Shown here in pieces: positions 41,050 to 50,163 of a stretch of DNA of 64,000 nucleotides; the stretch's first letter is position 1, and each line of letters begins with the position of its first letter. Source of the DNA: Gemmatimonadaceae bacterium (lineage in GTDB: Bacteria; Gemmatimonadota; Gemmatimonadetes; Gemmatimonadales; Gemmatimonadaceae); NCBI GenBank assembly GCA_019694735.1, contig JAIBBJ010000126.1, positions 45,776 through 109,775 of the forward strand, in the 5' to 3' direction. The position numbers were made by a program, and so were the translations under genes. Under the pieces are notes generated by a model that made no database searches, was not told the origin of the DNA, and worked only from the letters and a program-made list of their open reading frames with translations.

Positions 41050-41985
41050 TTGGGCGCACGGACGTCGGTGGTCATCGGAACGCGCGCGAGCAAGCTCGCG
41101 CTCTGGCAGTCGAACCACGTGCGCGACGCGCTCCTGACGGCGCATCCGGGTATCGAGGTCTCGCTCGAGCGGATCAGCACGCGGGGCGACGAGATCCAGG
41201 ATCGGCCGCTGGCCGCGATCGGCCGGAACTCGCTGTTCGTGGCCGAGATCGAGGACGCACTGCGCAGCGGGCGGATCCGCCTCGCGGTACACTCGGCGAA
41301 GGACCTCCCGTCCACCCTCGCCGACGACATGACCATCGTCGCCTTCACGCGCCGGGCCGACGTGCGGGACGCCCTGATCTCGCGGCACGGACCCGTTGCC
41401 GCACTGCCGACGGGCGCCCGCATCGGGACCAGCAGCCCGCGGCGCGCCTGCCAGCTCAAGGCGATGCGCCCGGACCTCGTGATGCTCGACATCCGCGGGA
41501 ACGTCGATACGCGGCTCGCCAAGCTCGAGCGGGGCGATTTCGATGCGATCGTGCTCGCGGCCGCCGGTCTCGAGCGCCTTGGCTGGTCGCATCTCGTCAC
41601 TGAGTTCCTGCCGACCGACCGCATGGTACCGGCGGTGGCCCAAGGCATCCTCGGCATCGAGGCGCGCGCCGATGATGCGGACGCGCGCGCCCTCTGCGCG
41701 CATCTCGACGATTCCGACGCGCGCCGGTGCGCCGAGGCGGAGCGCGCGTTCCTCGCCGCCATGGGAGCGGGCTGCAATGCGCCGCTCGCCGGCTTCGCGA
41801 CGGTAACGGACACCGCCCTCACGCTGACCGCGGTGGTCGGCGCGCCCGATGGACGGCTCGTCCGGGTCGCCCGCTCCGGCACGTCACCGGTGGCGCTCGG
41901 ACGCCAGGTGGCGGACGCCCTGGTCGCCGACGGCGGCGCGGCGCTGCTCGAGGAGGCCCTCGCGTCGGCGGAGCGCCACGGCTGA
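41050..41985 (+). CDS. hemC: Hydroxymethylbilane synthase
   Basis: A 311-residue enzyme that polymerises four porphobilinogens. Seen: VVIGTRASKLALWQSNHV, LAVHSAKDLPSTL, IGTSSPRRACQLKAMRPDL, DIRGNVDTRLAKL and the dipyrromethane-cofactor cysteine in AMGAGCNAPLAGFA. I place the start at a TTG with a perfect AGGAGG 6 nt upstream; a GTG ten codons further upstream lacks a Shine-Dalgarno and would itself encode the ribosome-binding site. First of hemC-D-B-L. Confidence 0.94.
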   Translation: MGARTSVVIGTRASKLALWQSNHVRDALLTAHPGIEVSLERISTRGDEIQDRPLAAIGRNSLFVAEIEDALRSGRIRLAVHSAKDLPSTLADDMTIVAFTRRADVRDALISRHGPVAALPTGARIGTSSPRRACQLKAMRPDLVMLDIRGNVDTRLAKLERGDFDAIVLAAAGLERLGWSHLVTEFLPTDRMVPAVAQGILGIEARADDADARALCAHLDDSDARRCAEAERAFLAAMGAGCNAPLAGFATVTDTALTLTAVVGAPDGRLVRVARSGTSPVALGRQVADALVADGGAALLEEALASAERHG

Positions 41986-42773
41986 TGGAAGGTCGGCCGC
42001 TCGCGGCGAAGCGGATCGTGGTGACCCGCGCGGAAGCGCAGGCCGCCCCGTTCCTCGCCGCCTTGCGCGCCGAGGGGGCGGTGCCGCTCGCCGCCGCCGC
42101 GATTCGCATCCTCCCGCCAGAGGACCCGGCGCCGCTCGCGGACGCGCTGGCCCAGCTGGAGGCCACGGATTGGCTCGTGTGCACGAGCGCCAATGCCGTG
42201 CGTGCCGTCGCGACGGCGCGCGGGGCACGTCCATGGCCGGCGACGTTGCGGGCGGCCGCCGTCGGGGTCGCCACGGCGCAGGCCCTGCAGGCGGCGGGCC
42301 TTCCGGTCTCATTCACGCCATCGGCCGCCGTGGCCGATGCGCTCGCGCGCGAGCTGCCCCTGCGGCCGGGGGTGCGCGTGCTCTGGCCGCACGGCGACCT
42401 CGCCGAGGTCGGCCTCGCGGCGACGCTGCGCGCCCGCGGCGCGGACGTGCACTCCGCGATCGCCTACCGCACCGTGGCGGACGTGGCGCTGCTCGGGCTC
42501 GTCGATGCGCTGCGTGACGGCCGCGTGGATGCGATCACCTTCACCAGCGCCTCGACCGTGCGCCATGTGGTCGAGGGTCTGGCGCAGGCGGGCGTGACGC
42601 TGCAGCCCACCGGACGTCCCGCGCGGCCGCTGGTGGTGTGCATCGGCCCCGTGACCGCCGCCGCCGCGCGTGAATGCGGGCTCACGGTCGACGCCGTCGC
42701 CACGCCGCACGATGACCACGGCCTACTCACCGCCTTGAAGCAGGCGTTCGTCGCGCGGCACGCGGCGACCTGA
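41985..42773 (+). CDS. hemD: Uroporphyrinogen III synthase
   Basis: A 262-residue two-lobed enzyme that cyclises hydroxymethylbilane with ring D inversion. The family diverges strongly; visible landmarks are [57 protein letters not shown] and [16 protein letters not shown] with [16 protein letters not shown]. The start overlaps the hemC stop by one base, and neighbours are hemC and hemB, which makes the call safe. Confidence 0.92.
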   Translation: MEGRPLAAKRIVVTRAEAQAAPFLAALRAEGAVPLAAAAIRILPPEDPAPLADALAQLEATDWLVCTSANAVRAVATARGARPWPATLRAAAVGVATAQALQAAGLPVSFTPSAAVADALARELPLRPGVRVLWPHGDLAEVGLAATLRARGADVHSAIAYRTVADVALLGLVDALRDGRVDAITFTSASTVRHVVEGLAQAGVTLQPTGRPARPLVVCIGPVTAAAARECGLTVDAVATPHDDHGLLTALKQAFVARHAAT

Positions 42774-42786
42774 CCCAGGAGTCCCG

Positions 42787-43803
42787 ATGTTCGATGCCCC
42801 CGCCCCGCCCCTGTCGCCCGCGGCGACGCCCGCCCGGCCACGCCGCACGCGACGCACCGCCGCACTCCGCGCCTTCGTCCGCGAGACGACGGTCACCGCG
42901 GGGCAGCTCATCCACCCGCTCTTCATCGTGGAAGGCCAGGGGATCGAGAAGCCGATCCGTACGATGCCGGGGCACGCACAGCGGTCGGTGGACCGCCTGG
43001 CCGCCGAGCTCGACGACCTCCTGGCGCTCGGCATCCGCAGTGTGCTGCTCTTCGGCATCCCGAGGACGAAGGACGACCGCGGCACCGGCGCGTGGGACCC
43101 CGACGGTCCGGTGCCGCGCGCGATCCAGGCGATCAAGCAGCGCGCGCCGCAGCTGCTCGTCATCGCGGACGTGTGCCTCTGCGAGTACACGGCGCACGGC
43201 CACTGCGGGATCATCCACGACCACACCGGCCACGTGGACAACGACGAGACGCTCCCGTTGCTCGCGAAGGCAGCGGTCTGCTACGCGCAGGCGGGCGCGG
43301 ACATCGTCGCGCCGAGCGCGATGATGGACCGTCAGGTCGCGGCCATCCGGCGCGGGCTCGACGACGAGGGGTTGGTCGACACGCCGATCCTGAGCTACGC
43401 GGCCAAGCATGCCTCGGCGTTCTACGGCCCGTTCCGCGACGCGGCCGAGAGCCCGCCGGCCTTCGGGGACCGGCGCGCCTACCAGATGGACCCGGCGAAC
43501 TTCCGCGAGGCGCTCGAGGAGGTGCGGCTCGACGTCGAGGAAGGAGCGGACCTGCTGATGGTGAAGCCCGCCGGCACGGCGCTCGACATCATCCGCGCCG
43601 TGCGCGAGCGCTTCCCGCACCCGCTCGTCGCCTACCAGGTGAGTGGTGAGTACGCGATGCTCAAGGCCGCCGCCGAGAAGGGGTGGCTCGACGAGGAGCG
43701 CGCCGCGCTTGAGTCCCTGCTCGCGATCCGGCGGGCGGGCGCCGACCAGGTGATCACCTACTACGCGAAGGAGGCGGCGCGATGGCTGTCCACCCAGGCG
43801 TGA
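42787..43803 (+). CDS. hemB: Porphobilinogen synthase (5-aminolevulinate dehydratase)
   Basis: A 338-residue TIM-barrel enzyme that condenses two 5-aminolevulinates. The zinc-type cysteine cluster is [15 protein letters not shown]; Schiff-base lysines lie in [18 protein letters not shown] and [19 protein letters not shown] precedes the ATG. Its 3' end overlaps the start of hemL by 22 bp. Confidence 0.96.
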   Translation: MFDAPAPPLSPAATPARPRRTRRTAALRAFVRETTVTAGQLIHPLFIVEGQGIEKPIRTMPGHAQRSVDRLAAELDDLLALGIRSVLLFGIPRTKDDRGTGAWDPDGPVPRAIQAIKQRAPQLLVIADVCLCEYTAHGHCGIIHDHTGHVDNDETLPLLAKAAVCYAQAGADIVAPSAMMDRQVAAIRRGLDDEGLVDTPILSYAAKHASAFYGPFRDAAESPPAFGDRRAYQMDPANFREALEEVRLDVEEGADLLMVKPAGTALDIIRAVRERFPHPLVAYQVSGEYAMLKAAAEKGWLDEERAALESLLAIRRAGADQVITYYAKEAARWLSTQA

Positions 43804-45095
43804 TGCCGGTGACGCCGACGACGGTGCGGAGCGAGGCGCTGTTCGCGCGCGCGAAGGCGGTGATGCCGGGCGGGGTCAGCTCCCCGGTGCGGGCCTTCCG
43901 CTCGGTGGGCGGCACGCCGCGGTTCATCGCCCGCGCCGAGGGGCCCTACCTCTGGGACGCCGATGGCAACCGCTACATCGACTTCGTGCTCTCGTGGGGC
44001 CCGATGATCCTCGGGCACGCGCATCCGGAGGTGGTGGACGCCGTGCAACGGCAGGTCGCGTCGGGGATGAGCTTCGGCGCGCCGTGCGCGCTGGAGGCGG
44101 AGCTCGCCGAGCGGATCATCGCGCTGGTGCCGGGGATCGAGATGGTGCGCTTCGTCTCGAGCGGCACCGAGGCCACCATGAGCGCCGTGCGCCTCGCGCG
44201 CGCCGCGACGGGACGCGCGAAGCTCATCAAGTTCTCCGGCTGCTACCACGGCCACGCGGACCCCTTCCTCGTCTCCGCGGGCTCAGGCGTCGCCACGCTG
44301 GGCCTCCCGGACTCCCCCGGGGTGACCGCGGGCACGATCGCCGACACCGTGACCGTCGCATACAACGACCTCGCCGCGACCGCTGCGGTGTTCGACGCGC
44401 ATCGCGACCAGGTCGCAGCGGTGATCGTCGAGCCGGTGGTCGGGAACGCGGGCTTCATCCTGCCGCAGCCGGGCTTCCTCGAGGGCCTGCGGGCGCTCTG
44501 CACGCGCGCGGGCGCTGTGCTCATCTTCGACGAGGTGATGACGGGATTCCGCGTCGCGCCGGGCGGGGCGCAGCAGCGGTTCGGCATCACGCCGGACCTC
44601 ACCACGCTCGGGAAGGTCATCGGCGGGGGGATGCCGGTGGCGGCCTACGGCGGCCGGGCAGACCTGATGGGGCACGTGGCGCCGGCCGGCACGATGTACC
44701 AGGCCGGCACGCTCAGCGGAAACCCGGTGGCGATGGCGAGCGGGCTCGCGACCCTCGACGTGCTGACGCGGCCGGGGCACTGGGCGAGGGCCGAGAAGGC
44801 CGCGACGCAGATGGTCCGCATGCTGACCGCGTGGGCGCAGAGTCGTGGATTGCCGTTCCAGGCCGCCAGCGTCGGGACGATGTGGGGCGCGTTCTTCACC
44901 GACACGCCGGTCACGGACCTCGCGACCGCCAAGACCGCCGACACCGCGCGCTACGCCGCGTACTTCCACGCCATGCTCGCGAACGGCGTGTACCTCGCGC
45001 CGAGCCAGTTCGAGGCGGCGTTCACGTCGATCGCCCATGATGATGCGGTGCTCGGTGAGGTGACGGCGGCGCTGGGGCGCATCGACCTCGGCTGA
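43782..45095 (+). CDS. hemL: Glutamate-1-semialdehyde 2,1-aminomutase
   Basis: A 437-residue PLP enzyme completing the C5 route to 5-aminolevulinate. Seen: [76 protein letters not shown] and the PLP lysine in [19 protein letters not shown]. The ATG at 43782 has AAGGAGG 7 nt upstream, inside the hemB end; the later ATG at 43803 lacks this. Last gene of the hem operon, followed by a strong hairpin. Confidence 0.95.
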   Translation: MAVHPGVMPVTPTTVRSEALFARAKAVMPGGVSSPVRAFRSVGGTPRFIARAEGPYLWDADGNRYIDFVLSWGPMILGHAHPEVVDAVQRQVASGMSFGAPCALEAELAERIIALVPGIEMVRFVSSGTEATMSAVRLARAATGRAKLIKFSGCYHGHADPFLVSAGSGVATLGLPDSPGVTAGTIADTVTVAYNDLAATAAVFDAHRDQVAAVIVEPVVGNAGFILPQPGFLEGLRALCTRAGAVLIFDEVMTGFRVAPGGAQQRFGITPDLTTLGKVIGGGMPVAAYGGRADLMGHVAPAGTMYQAGTLSGNPVAMASGLATLDVLTRPGHWARAEKAATQMVRMLTAWAQSRGLPFQAASVGTMWGAFFTDTPVTDLATAKTADTARYAAYFHAMLANGVYLAPSQFEAAFTSIAHDDAVLGEVTAALGRIDLG

Positions 45096-45129
45096 ACGGC
45101 GCGCGGCGCGGCCGGCCGATGTCCGGGAC

Positions 45130-45172
45130 GCACGAACGGGCGACCCTCGCGAGGAGGGCCGCCCGTTCGTGC
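45130..45172 (+). terminator. Terminator after hemL
   Basis: GCACGAACGGGCG (45130-45142) pairs with CGCCCGTTCGTGC (45160-45172), and an inner CCCTC/GAGGG stem closes the structure. It marks the end of the photosynthesis and haem block and lies before the tRNA on the other strand. Confidence 0.85.
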
Positions 45173-45186
45173 GATCGCGGATCGAG

Positions 45187-45258
45187 AGGCGCCGGCCGGA
45201 ATCGAACCGGCGAATAGCAGATTTGCAGTCTGCCGCCTTACCACTTGGCCACGGCGCC
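45187..45258 (-). tRNA. tRNA-Cys (GCA)
   Basis: A 72-nt cloverleaf is readable on the minus strand: acceptor GGCGCCG/CGGCGCC, D-arm GGCCAAGTGGTAAGGC, anticodon stem CAGAC/(G)TCTG with loop containing GCA (ACTGCAAAT), and T-arm GCCGG TTCGATT CCGGC. The discriminator base is U. CCA is not encoded. tRNA genes are frequent boundaries of transferred DNA, but I see no direct repeat or integrase here. Confidence 0.95.
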
Positions 45259-45427
45259 GTTCGGGGGAATGTAGTCGCCCTCGGGGGAGCGCTCAACCGA
45301 GGGCACCCCGGCGTGCCGCGCGCGGGCGGATGACCGGGTGGGCGTCACGTGTCCTGCGTCACCCACTTCCGGGTGGTCCCCTCGCTACGTTCCTCGGAGC
45401 ATCCATCCCTCCCGGAGTGCGAGCCCG

Positions 45428-46039
45428 ATGCCCCGATCCCTGCTTCCCGCCGCCATCCTCATCACCCTGACCGCGCTCACCGGCGCCTGCAGCGTGTTCG
45501 GGCGCAGCCGCGAGGCGTCCCCGGCACCAGCGGCCGGACCAGCGGCCGCATCAGCGGCCGCATCAGCGGCCCCCGCGAGTGCCCTCTCCGACGCGAACAT
45601 CGCCGCGATCGTCGTCGCAGCGAACAACGCCGACATCTCGTACGCCGAACAGGCCCTCGCGAAGAGTCAGGATGCGGATGTCCGCAGCTTCGCGACGATG
45701 GTCCGCGCGGACCACCAGGGGGTGAACCGCGCCGCGACGGCGCTCGTCACCCGTCTGAAGGTGACGCCGGTGGACAACCAGCTCTCGTTCGACCTTCGGG
45801 ACGACGCGGAGACGAAGCGATTGCGGCTACGCGACCTCGAAGGCTTCGCGTTCGACAGTGCGTACGCGGCGAACGAGGTGTCGTATCATCGCACCGTGTT
45901 GGACGCCATCGACAAGGCGCTGATCCCCTCGGCGCGGAACGCGGAGTTGCGCGCGCTGTTGATCGAGGTGCGTCCGGCGGTCGCCGCCCACTTGGGTCAC
46001 GCGGAGCAGCTGGCAGCGGGAAAGACGAGGCGGCGTTAG
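45428..46039 (+). CDS. DUF4142 domain lipoprotein
   Basis: A 203-residue exported protein. Signal peptide with lipobox TALTGAC (Cys about residue 20), then an Ala/Pro-rich linker encoded by repeated GCGGCCGCATCA-like units, then a four-helix domain: DANIAAIVVAANNADISYAEQAL, VRSFATMVRADHQGVNRA and FDSAYAANEVSYHRTVLDAID. The pattern (helix...E...A......V..FA..M..DH...N) fits DUF4142, ferritin-like in fold, with unknown function. A hairpin terminator follows. Confidence 0.8.
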   Translation: MPRSLLPAAILITLTALTGACSVFGRSREASPAPAAGPAAASAAASAAPASALSDANIAAIVVAANNADISYAEQALAKSQDADVRSFATMVRADHQGVNRAATALVTRLKVTPVDNQLSFDLRDDAETKRLRLRDLEGFAFDSAYAANEVSYHRTVLDAIDKALIPSARNAELRALLIEVRPAVAAHLGHAEQLAAGKTRRR

Positions 46040-46068
46040 CAACTCGCTGTCCGTCAAGGAGTTACGTC

Positions 46069-46099
46069 AGGGCGCCCGTGGCATGACCGCGGGCGCCCT
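46069..46099 (+). terminator. Terminator after the DUF4142 gene
   Basis: AGGGCGCCCG (46069-46078) pairs with CGGGCGCCCT (46090-46099) around an 11-nt loop, 30 nt after the stop codon, followed by TCGCTC. Confidence 0.75.
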
Positions 46100-46135
46100 T
46101 CGCTCGCGGCGTGCACGCGAACGGCTTTCGTTCGG

Positions 46136-46252
46136 TGTCCTGTTCTGCTGACAGTGCAGAAAATGCATCATTCACGGATCGTTCTCGTCATTTCTGGCTT
46201 GAATCGTGCACTTTGCGCACCTAAATTTGTCATCTTCGCAGTTTTCTGCGAA
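46136..46252 (+). promoter_or_regulatory. Complex regulatory region upstream of glutamine synthetase
   Basis: This stretch is notably less GC-rich than its surroundings. It contains TGTCCTGTTCTGCTGACA (46136-46153), a perfect TGT-N12-ACA palindrome; TGGCTTGAATCGTGCA (46195-46210), which keeps the invariant GG-N10-GC of sigma-54 -24/-12 promoters; GTGCACTTTGCGCAC just after it; and TTCGCAG-TTTT-CTGCGAA (46235-46252), a perfect 7-bp inverted repeat. The glnN ATG lies 22 bp further on. Confidence 0.5.
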
Positions 46253-46274
46253 CACCACCACTATTCTATCGAAC

Positions 46275-48494
46275 ATGACCGCCTCTTCGACTCCTCGTTC
46301 TGACGCGCTCCGTGCGATCGCCACGCGCGCGGCCATCATCCCGGATGTGCCGGCGATGAAGGCGAACCCGACTCCGACGTCGGCGTACTTTGGCAGCCGC
46401 ACGTTCGGTGCGAAGCAGATGCGCGACAAGCTCCCGAAGGAGGTCTACGAGAGCCTGACGCAGGCGGTGCGCCTGGGCAAGAAGCTCGATGCGAGCATCG
46501 CGCCGGCCGTCGCGAAGGCGGTGAAGGAGTGGGCGATCGGCCAGGGCGTGACCCACTTCTGCCACTGGTTCCAGCCGCAGACGGGCCTGACGGCCGAGAA
46601 GCACGACGCGTTCCTCACCCTGGACGCGGCGGGCAACGCCATCGAGAAGTTCACGGCCGAGCAGCTGATCCAGTCGGAGCCGGACGCGTCGTCGTTCCCG
46701 TCGGGCGGGCTGCGCGCGACGTGGGAAGCGCGCGGCTACACGGCGTGGAATCCGGCGTCACCGCTCTTCATCCTCGAGGCGGCGGGCACGAAGACGCTCT
46801 GCATCCCGTCGGTCTTCATCGGCTACAACGGCGAGGCGCTCGACGAGGTCACCCCGTTGTTCCGCTCGAGCGAGGTGCTCTCGAAGGCCGCGCGCGAGCT
46901 GCTCGAGACGATCGGCGACAAGGGCGCGCTCCGCGTCTTCACGACGATGGGCACCGAACAGGAGTTCTTCGTCATCGACCGGACGCACTTCGCGCTGCGC
47001 CCGGACCTCGTGATGGGCGGCCGCACGCTCGTCGGGGCGGCGCCGCCGCGCGGCCAGCAGCTCGAGGACCACTACTTCGGCGGCATCCCGGAGCGCGTGC
47101 AGGCGTTCCTCGCCGAGGTGGAGCACGAGCTCTACCGCCTCGGCGTGCCGATCGTGACGCGGCACAACGAGGTCGCGCCCTGCCAGTTCGAGATGGCGCC
47201 GATGTTCGAGGAGACGGACATCGCGACCGACCACAACCAGCTCGTGATGAGCATCCTCAAGGACGTGGCGCTGCGCCACGGCCTGCAGGTGCTGCTGAAC
47301 GAGAAGCCGTTCGCCGGCATCAACGGCTCGGGCAAGCACTGCAACTGGTCGCTCTCGATCGCCTCCGACAACGACCTCAACGGCATCAACCTCCTCAAGC
47401 CCGGGAAGACGCCGCACCAGAACATCCGCTTCCTGATGTTCCTGGCCGCGGTGCTGAAGGGCGTGCACAAGCATCAGGGGCTGCTGCGCGCCGGCATCGG
47501 CACGAGCGGCAACGAGCACCGGCTCGGCGCGAACGAGGCGCCGCCGGCCATCATCTCGGTGTTCATGGGCAACGCGCTCACGAAGATGATCGAGGACATC
47601 ATCGCCGGCCGCGCGGGCACCAAGGCCGACCAGGCGATGATCGAGCTCGGCGTCGCGAAGCTCCCCGAGATCGAGAAGGACAACACGGACCGCAACCGCA
47701 CGTCGCCGTTCGCGTTCACCGGCGCGAAGTTCGAGTTCCGCGCCGTCGGCTCGTCGCAGTCGATCGCGTTCCCGATCATGCTGCTCAACACGATCGTCGC
47801 CGAGGCGATCACCGACATCACCGGCGCGCTCAAGACCGAGCTGCGCAACGGCGGGTCGGTGGACGACGCGGCGCTCAAGGTGGTGCGCAAGGTGTTCAAG
47901 GACACCTCGGCGATCCGCTTCGAGGGGAACGGCTACAGCGACGCGTGGGTGAAGGAGGCCAAGAAGCGCGGCCTGCTCAACCTGCGCCGCGCGCCGGAGG
48001 CGCTGGCCCAGCTCCAGACCAAGCTCGCGAAGGAGCTCTTCGGCGCGACCGGCGTGCTCTCCGAGGCGGAGCTCGAGAGCCGGTACCACGTCCGCGTCGA
48101 GCGGTACGTGAAGGACGTCATGATCGAGATGGAGACGCTGGCCGAGATGCTCGACACGCAGATCCTGCCGGCCGCGTACGCCTATCTCGGCACGCTGGCC
48201 GAGGGCGCGGCGAAGGCGAAGCAGGGCGGCATCAAGGCGGTCCCGCAGAAGGCGGCGGCGGAGGCGGCAGGCAAGCTCGTCGCCGCACTGCAGGCGAAGG
48301 CGGGCGCACTGCACGCCGCGATCAAGAAGGCGCACGCGCTCCACGGCGACCCGTCGAAGTGCGCGGCGTTCCTCACGGCGGGCGGGCACGAGGCGATGGC
48401 GGCCTGCCGGGCGCTCTCCGACCGGCTCGAGCTCTCGATCGGCGACGCCTACTGGCCGCTCCCGCGCTACCGCGAGATGCTGTTCCCGGTCTGA
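46275..48494 (+). CDS. glnN: Glutamine synthetase type III
   Basis: A 739-residue GSIII enzyme, far longer than GSI (about 470). It makes glutamine from glutamate, ammonia and ATP. Diagnostic parts: SAYFGSRTFGAKQMRDKLPK near the N-terminus, THFCHWFQPQTGLTAEKHDAF, TMGTEQEFFVIDR (catalytic Glu), RHNEVAPCQFEMAPMFEETD, LLNEKPFAGINGSGKHCNWS, GTSGNEHRLGANEAPPAIIS and DRNRTSPFAFTGAKFEFRAVGSSQS (in parts). ATG at 46275 chosen; the frame is open somewhat upstream through the promoter region. A terminator hairpin follows. Confidence 0.95.
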   Translation: MTASSTPRSDALRAIATRAAIIPDVPAMKANPTPTSAYFGSRTFGAKQMRDKLPKEVYESLTQAVRLGKKLDASIAPAVAKAVKEWAIGQGVTHFCHWFQPQTGLTAEKHDAFLTLDAAGNAIEKFTAEQLIQSEPDASSFPSGGLRATWEARGYTAWNPASPLFILEAAGTKTLCIPSVFIGYNGEALDEVTPLFRSSEVLSKAARELLETIGDKGALRVFTTMGTEQEFFVIDRTHFALRPDLVMGGRTLVGAAPPRGQQLEDHYFGGIPERVQAFLAEVEHELYRLGVPIVTRHNEVAPCQFEMAPMFEETDIATDHNQLVMSILKDVALRHGLQVLLNEKPFAGINGSGKHCNWSLSIASDNDLNGINLLKPGKTPHQNIRFLMFLAAVLKGVHKHQGLLRAGIGTSGNEHRLGANEAPPAIISVFMGNALTKMIEDIIAGRAGTKADQAMIELGVAKLPEIEKDNTDRNRTSPFAFTGAKFEFRAVGSSQSIAFPIMLLNTIVAEAITDITGALKTELRNGGSVDDAALKVVRKVFKDTSAIRFEGNGYSDAWVKEAKKRGLLNLRRAPEALAQLQTKLAKELFGATGVLSEAELESRYHVRVERYVKDVMIEMETLAEMLDTQILPAAYAYLGTLAEGAAKAKQGGIKAVPQKAAAEAAGKLVAALQAKAGALHAAIKKAHALHGDPSKCAAFLTAGGHEAMAACRALSDRLELSIGDAYWPLPRYREMLFPV

Positions 48495-48514
48495 GCGCGG
48501 TTCCCCTGCGGCAA

Positions 48515-48548
48515 CGACGGGGCGCGGCCGGACGGCCGCGCCCCGTCG
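48515..48548. terminator. Bidirectional terminator between glnN and the histidine kinase
   Basis: CGACGGGGCGCGGCC (48515-48529) pairs perfectly with GGCCGCGCCCCGTCG (48534-48548) around GGAC. It lies between convergent genes. Confidence 0.85.
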
Positions 48549-48551
48549 CGT

Positions 48552-50012
48552 TCAGGGGACGGCGGCCGGCGGCAGGATGAGTCGTACGACGGCGCCCCCT
48601 TCCGGCGCATTCTCGACCTCGAGGCGCCCACCATGCGCCTCGGCGACACCACGGATGATGAACAGGCCGAGCCCGGCGTTCCCGAGGGCGGGGTCGCTGG
48701 TGACGAAGGGTTCCCCGACGCGCGGCAGCAGCGCCGCAGGGAACCCGGGGCCGTTGTCGCGCACCTCGAGCACGGCCTGTCCGTCGGCGGCGCGATGCGC
48801 CGCGACGGTGATCCGCGGGGCACGCGCCCCCGCACGCCCGAGCGCCTGGGCAGCATTGCCGATCGCGTGCTGGAGCGCCTGCACGAGCCGGACGCGGTCG
48901 CCAAGGACCTCGGGCGCCGCGCGGAGGTCGAGTGCGACCGGGAGCGCGCCGTCGCGCGCGCGGATGGCGTCGCGGACGAGGGCATCGGGCAGGAGCCGCT
49001 CGAGCGCGGCGTCCGACCCGCGCGTGTACGCATGCAGCCCGTCCACGATGCGGGCGATGCGGCCGGTCGCCTCCTGGGCCACGGCGAGATCGGCACGGAG
49101 CGCCGGGTCGGCGGTGGACCGGCAGCGGTCGCGCAGTTCCTCGAGCGCGAAGGTGAGGACCTGCAGTGGGTTGTTGATCTCGTGCCCGATGCCGCCGGCC
49201 ATCCGGCCGAGGGCGGTGAACCGGGCCTGGGCGGCGATCTCGACGCGGGCCGCGTCGCGCTCGCCGATCACGGTCTGCACCTCGCGTTCGAGCGCGTGGG
49301 TCAGCGTCTCGAGGCGGCGCGCGTCGGCGATGAAGCGGCGGACGAACTGGGCCGCGAGCGGGGCGACGAGCCCCATGTAGCCGAGCTCGGCGAGATAGAT
49401 GAAGTCGAGCTGCCCGCTGGCGACCAGGACCTCCTCGACCGCGCAGGCGAAGAAGAACAGGAACCCGATCGCGTTGGCGCGTGCCCCGAGCACGCCGCGC
49501 CGGGCCTGGCGCCGCTGCTCGAGGAAGCTCACGAGCAGCAGCGCCAGGGTGATGAGCACCGACACCGTCGCGACCGGCGTCAGTGACGGCTGGACGAACT
49601 CGACCCGGAGCCATCGCACGGCGACCATGTCCATGCGGCTCGCGTCGATCGCGTGCCGCGACAGCGAGATCGCGACAGCCGCCACGACGTGCCCCGTCGC
49701 GAACCACCGGAGGCGCTGCGGCACCGACTCCCACCGCCCCTCGCCGTCGGAGAACGAGAACCAGATCCAGAGTGCGACGTGCGCGGCCGCGACGCTGAGG
49801 TTGGCGCTGGTCACCCACGCCAGTGCGACCTCGGTGCGCGTGAAGAGGTTCCCGAGGAGATCGAAGAGGCTGTAGAGCCCGGCGGTCCCGGCGAGGGCGG
49901 CGACGATGCGGGCGCGGCGCCAGCCCGGCGCCTGTGCGATCGCCAACGCCGCGAGGCACGCGGCCACCTGGAGCGCGAGGCTCACAGTGGAGAGCGCGAG
50001 CACGATGTTCAT
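48552..50012 (-). CDS. Membrane sensor histidine kinase
   Basis: A 486-residue protein with about seven N-terminal transmembrane segments (residues 1-220, 7TM-like sensor), a coiled-coil (RRLETLTHALEREVQTVIGE), a HisKA domain with phosphoacceptor His277 in ALGRMAGGIGHEINNPLQVL, and a HATPase domain: N-box HAIGNAAQAL, G1 VRDNGPGFP, G2 GNAGLGLFIIRGVAEAHGG. No receiver domain and no response regulator gene is adjacent, so it is an orphan here and its stimulus cannot be read from sequence. The ATG at 50012 begins directly at the first membrane helix. Confidence 0.88.
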   Translation of the reverse strand: MNIVLALSTVSLALQVAACLAALAIAQAPGWRRARIVAALAGTAGLYSLFDLLGNLFTRTEVALAWVTSANLSVAAAHVALWIWFSFSDGEGRWESVPQRLRWFATGHVVAAVAISLSRHAIDASRMDMVAVRWLRVEFVQPSLTPVATVSVLITLALLLVSFLEQRRQARRGVLGARANAIGFLFFFACAVEEVLVASGQLDFIYLAELGYMGLVAPLAAQFVRRFIADARRLETLTHALEREVQTVIGERDAARVEIAAQARFTALGRMAGGIGHEINNPLQVLTFALEELRDRCRSTADPALRADLAVAQEATGRIARIVDGLHAYTRGSDAALERLLPDALVRDAIRARDGALPVALDLRAAPEVLGDRVRLVQALQHAIGNAAQALGRAGARAPRITVAAHRAADGQAVLEVRDNGPGFPAALLPRVGEPFVTSDPALGNAGLGLFIIRGVAEAHGGRLEVENAPEGGAVVRLILPPAAVP

Positions 50013-50163
50013 CGATTGCCGCCGGGTGCCGCGGTGCGGTGCGTGGGCATCGGCGCAATTGTCGCTCCGGAGGCGGCGGGATGCCACAGCGCCGCGGCCG
50101 GCACCCGCTGGCGCCCGCTGGCGCTTGCAGTCGCCGGTCGCGGCCGGGTAGACTCGTGGGACC

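Noticed and set aside
45187..45258. tRNA-Cys as an attachment site for an integrated island carrying the photosynthesis cluster
   Set aside because: I found no integrase gene and no direct repeat of the tRNA 3' end within the window, so there is no support beyond position.
46529..48580. 683-codon frame overlapping glnN on the same strand
   Set aside because: Out-of-frame translation of the GSIII gene, very Arg/Gly-rich; glnN itself carries all catalytic motifs.
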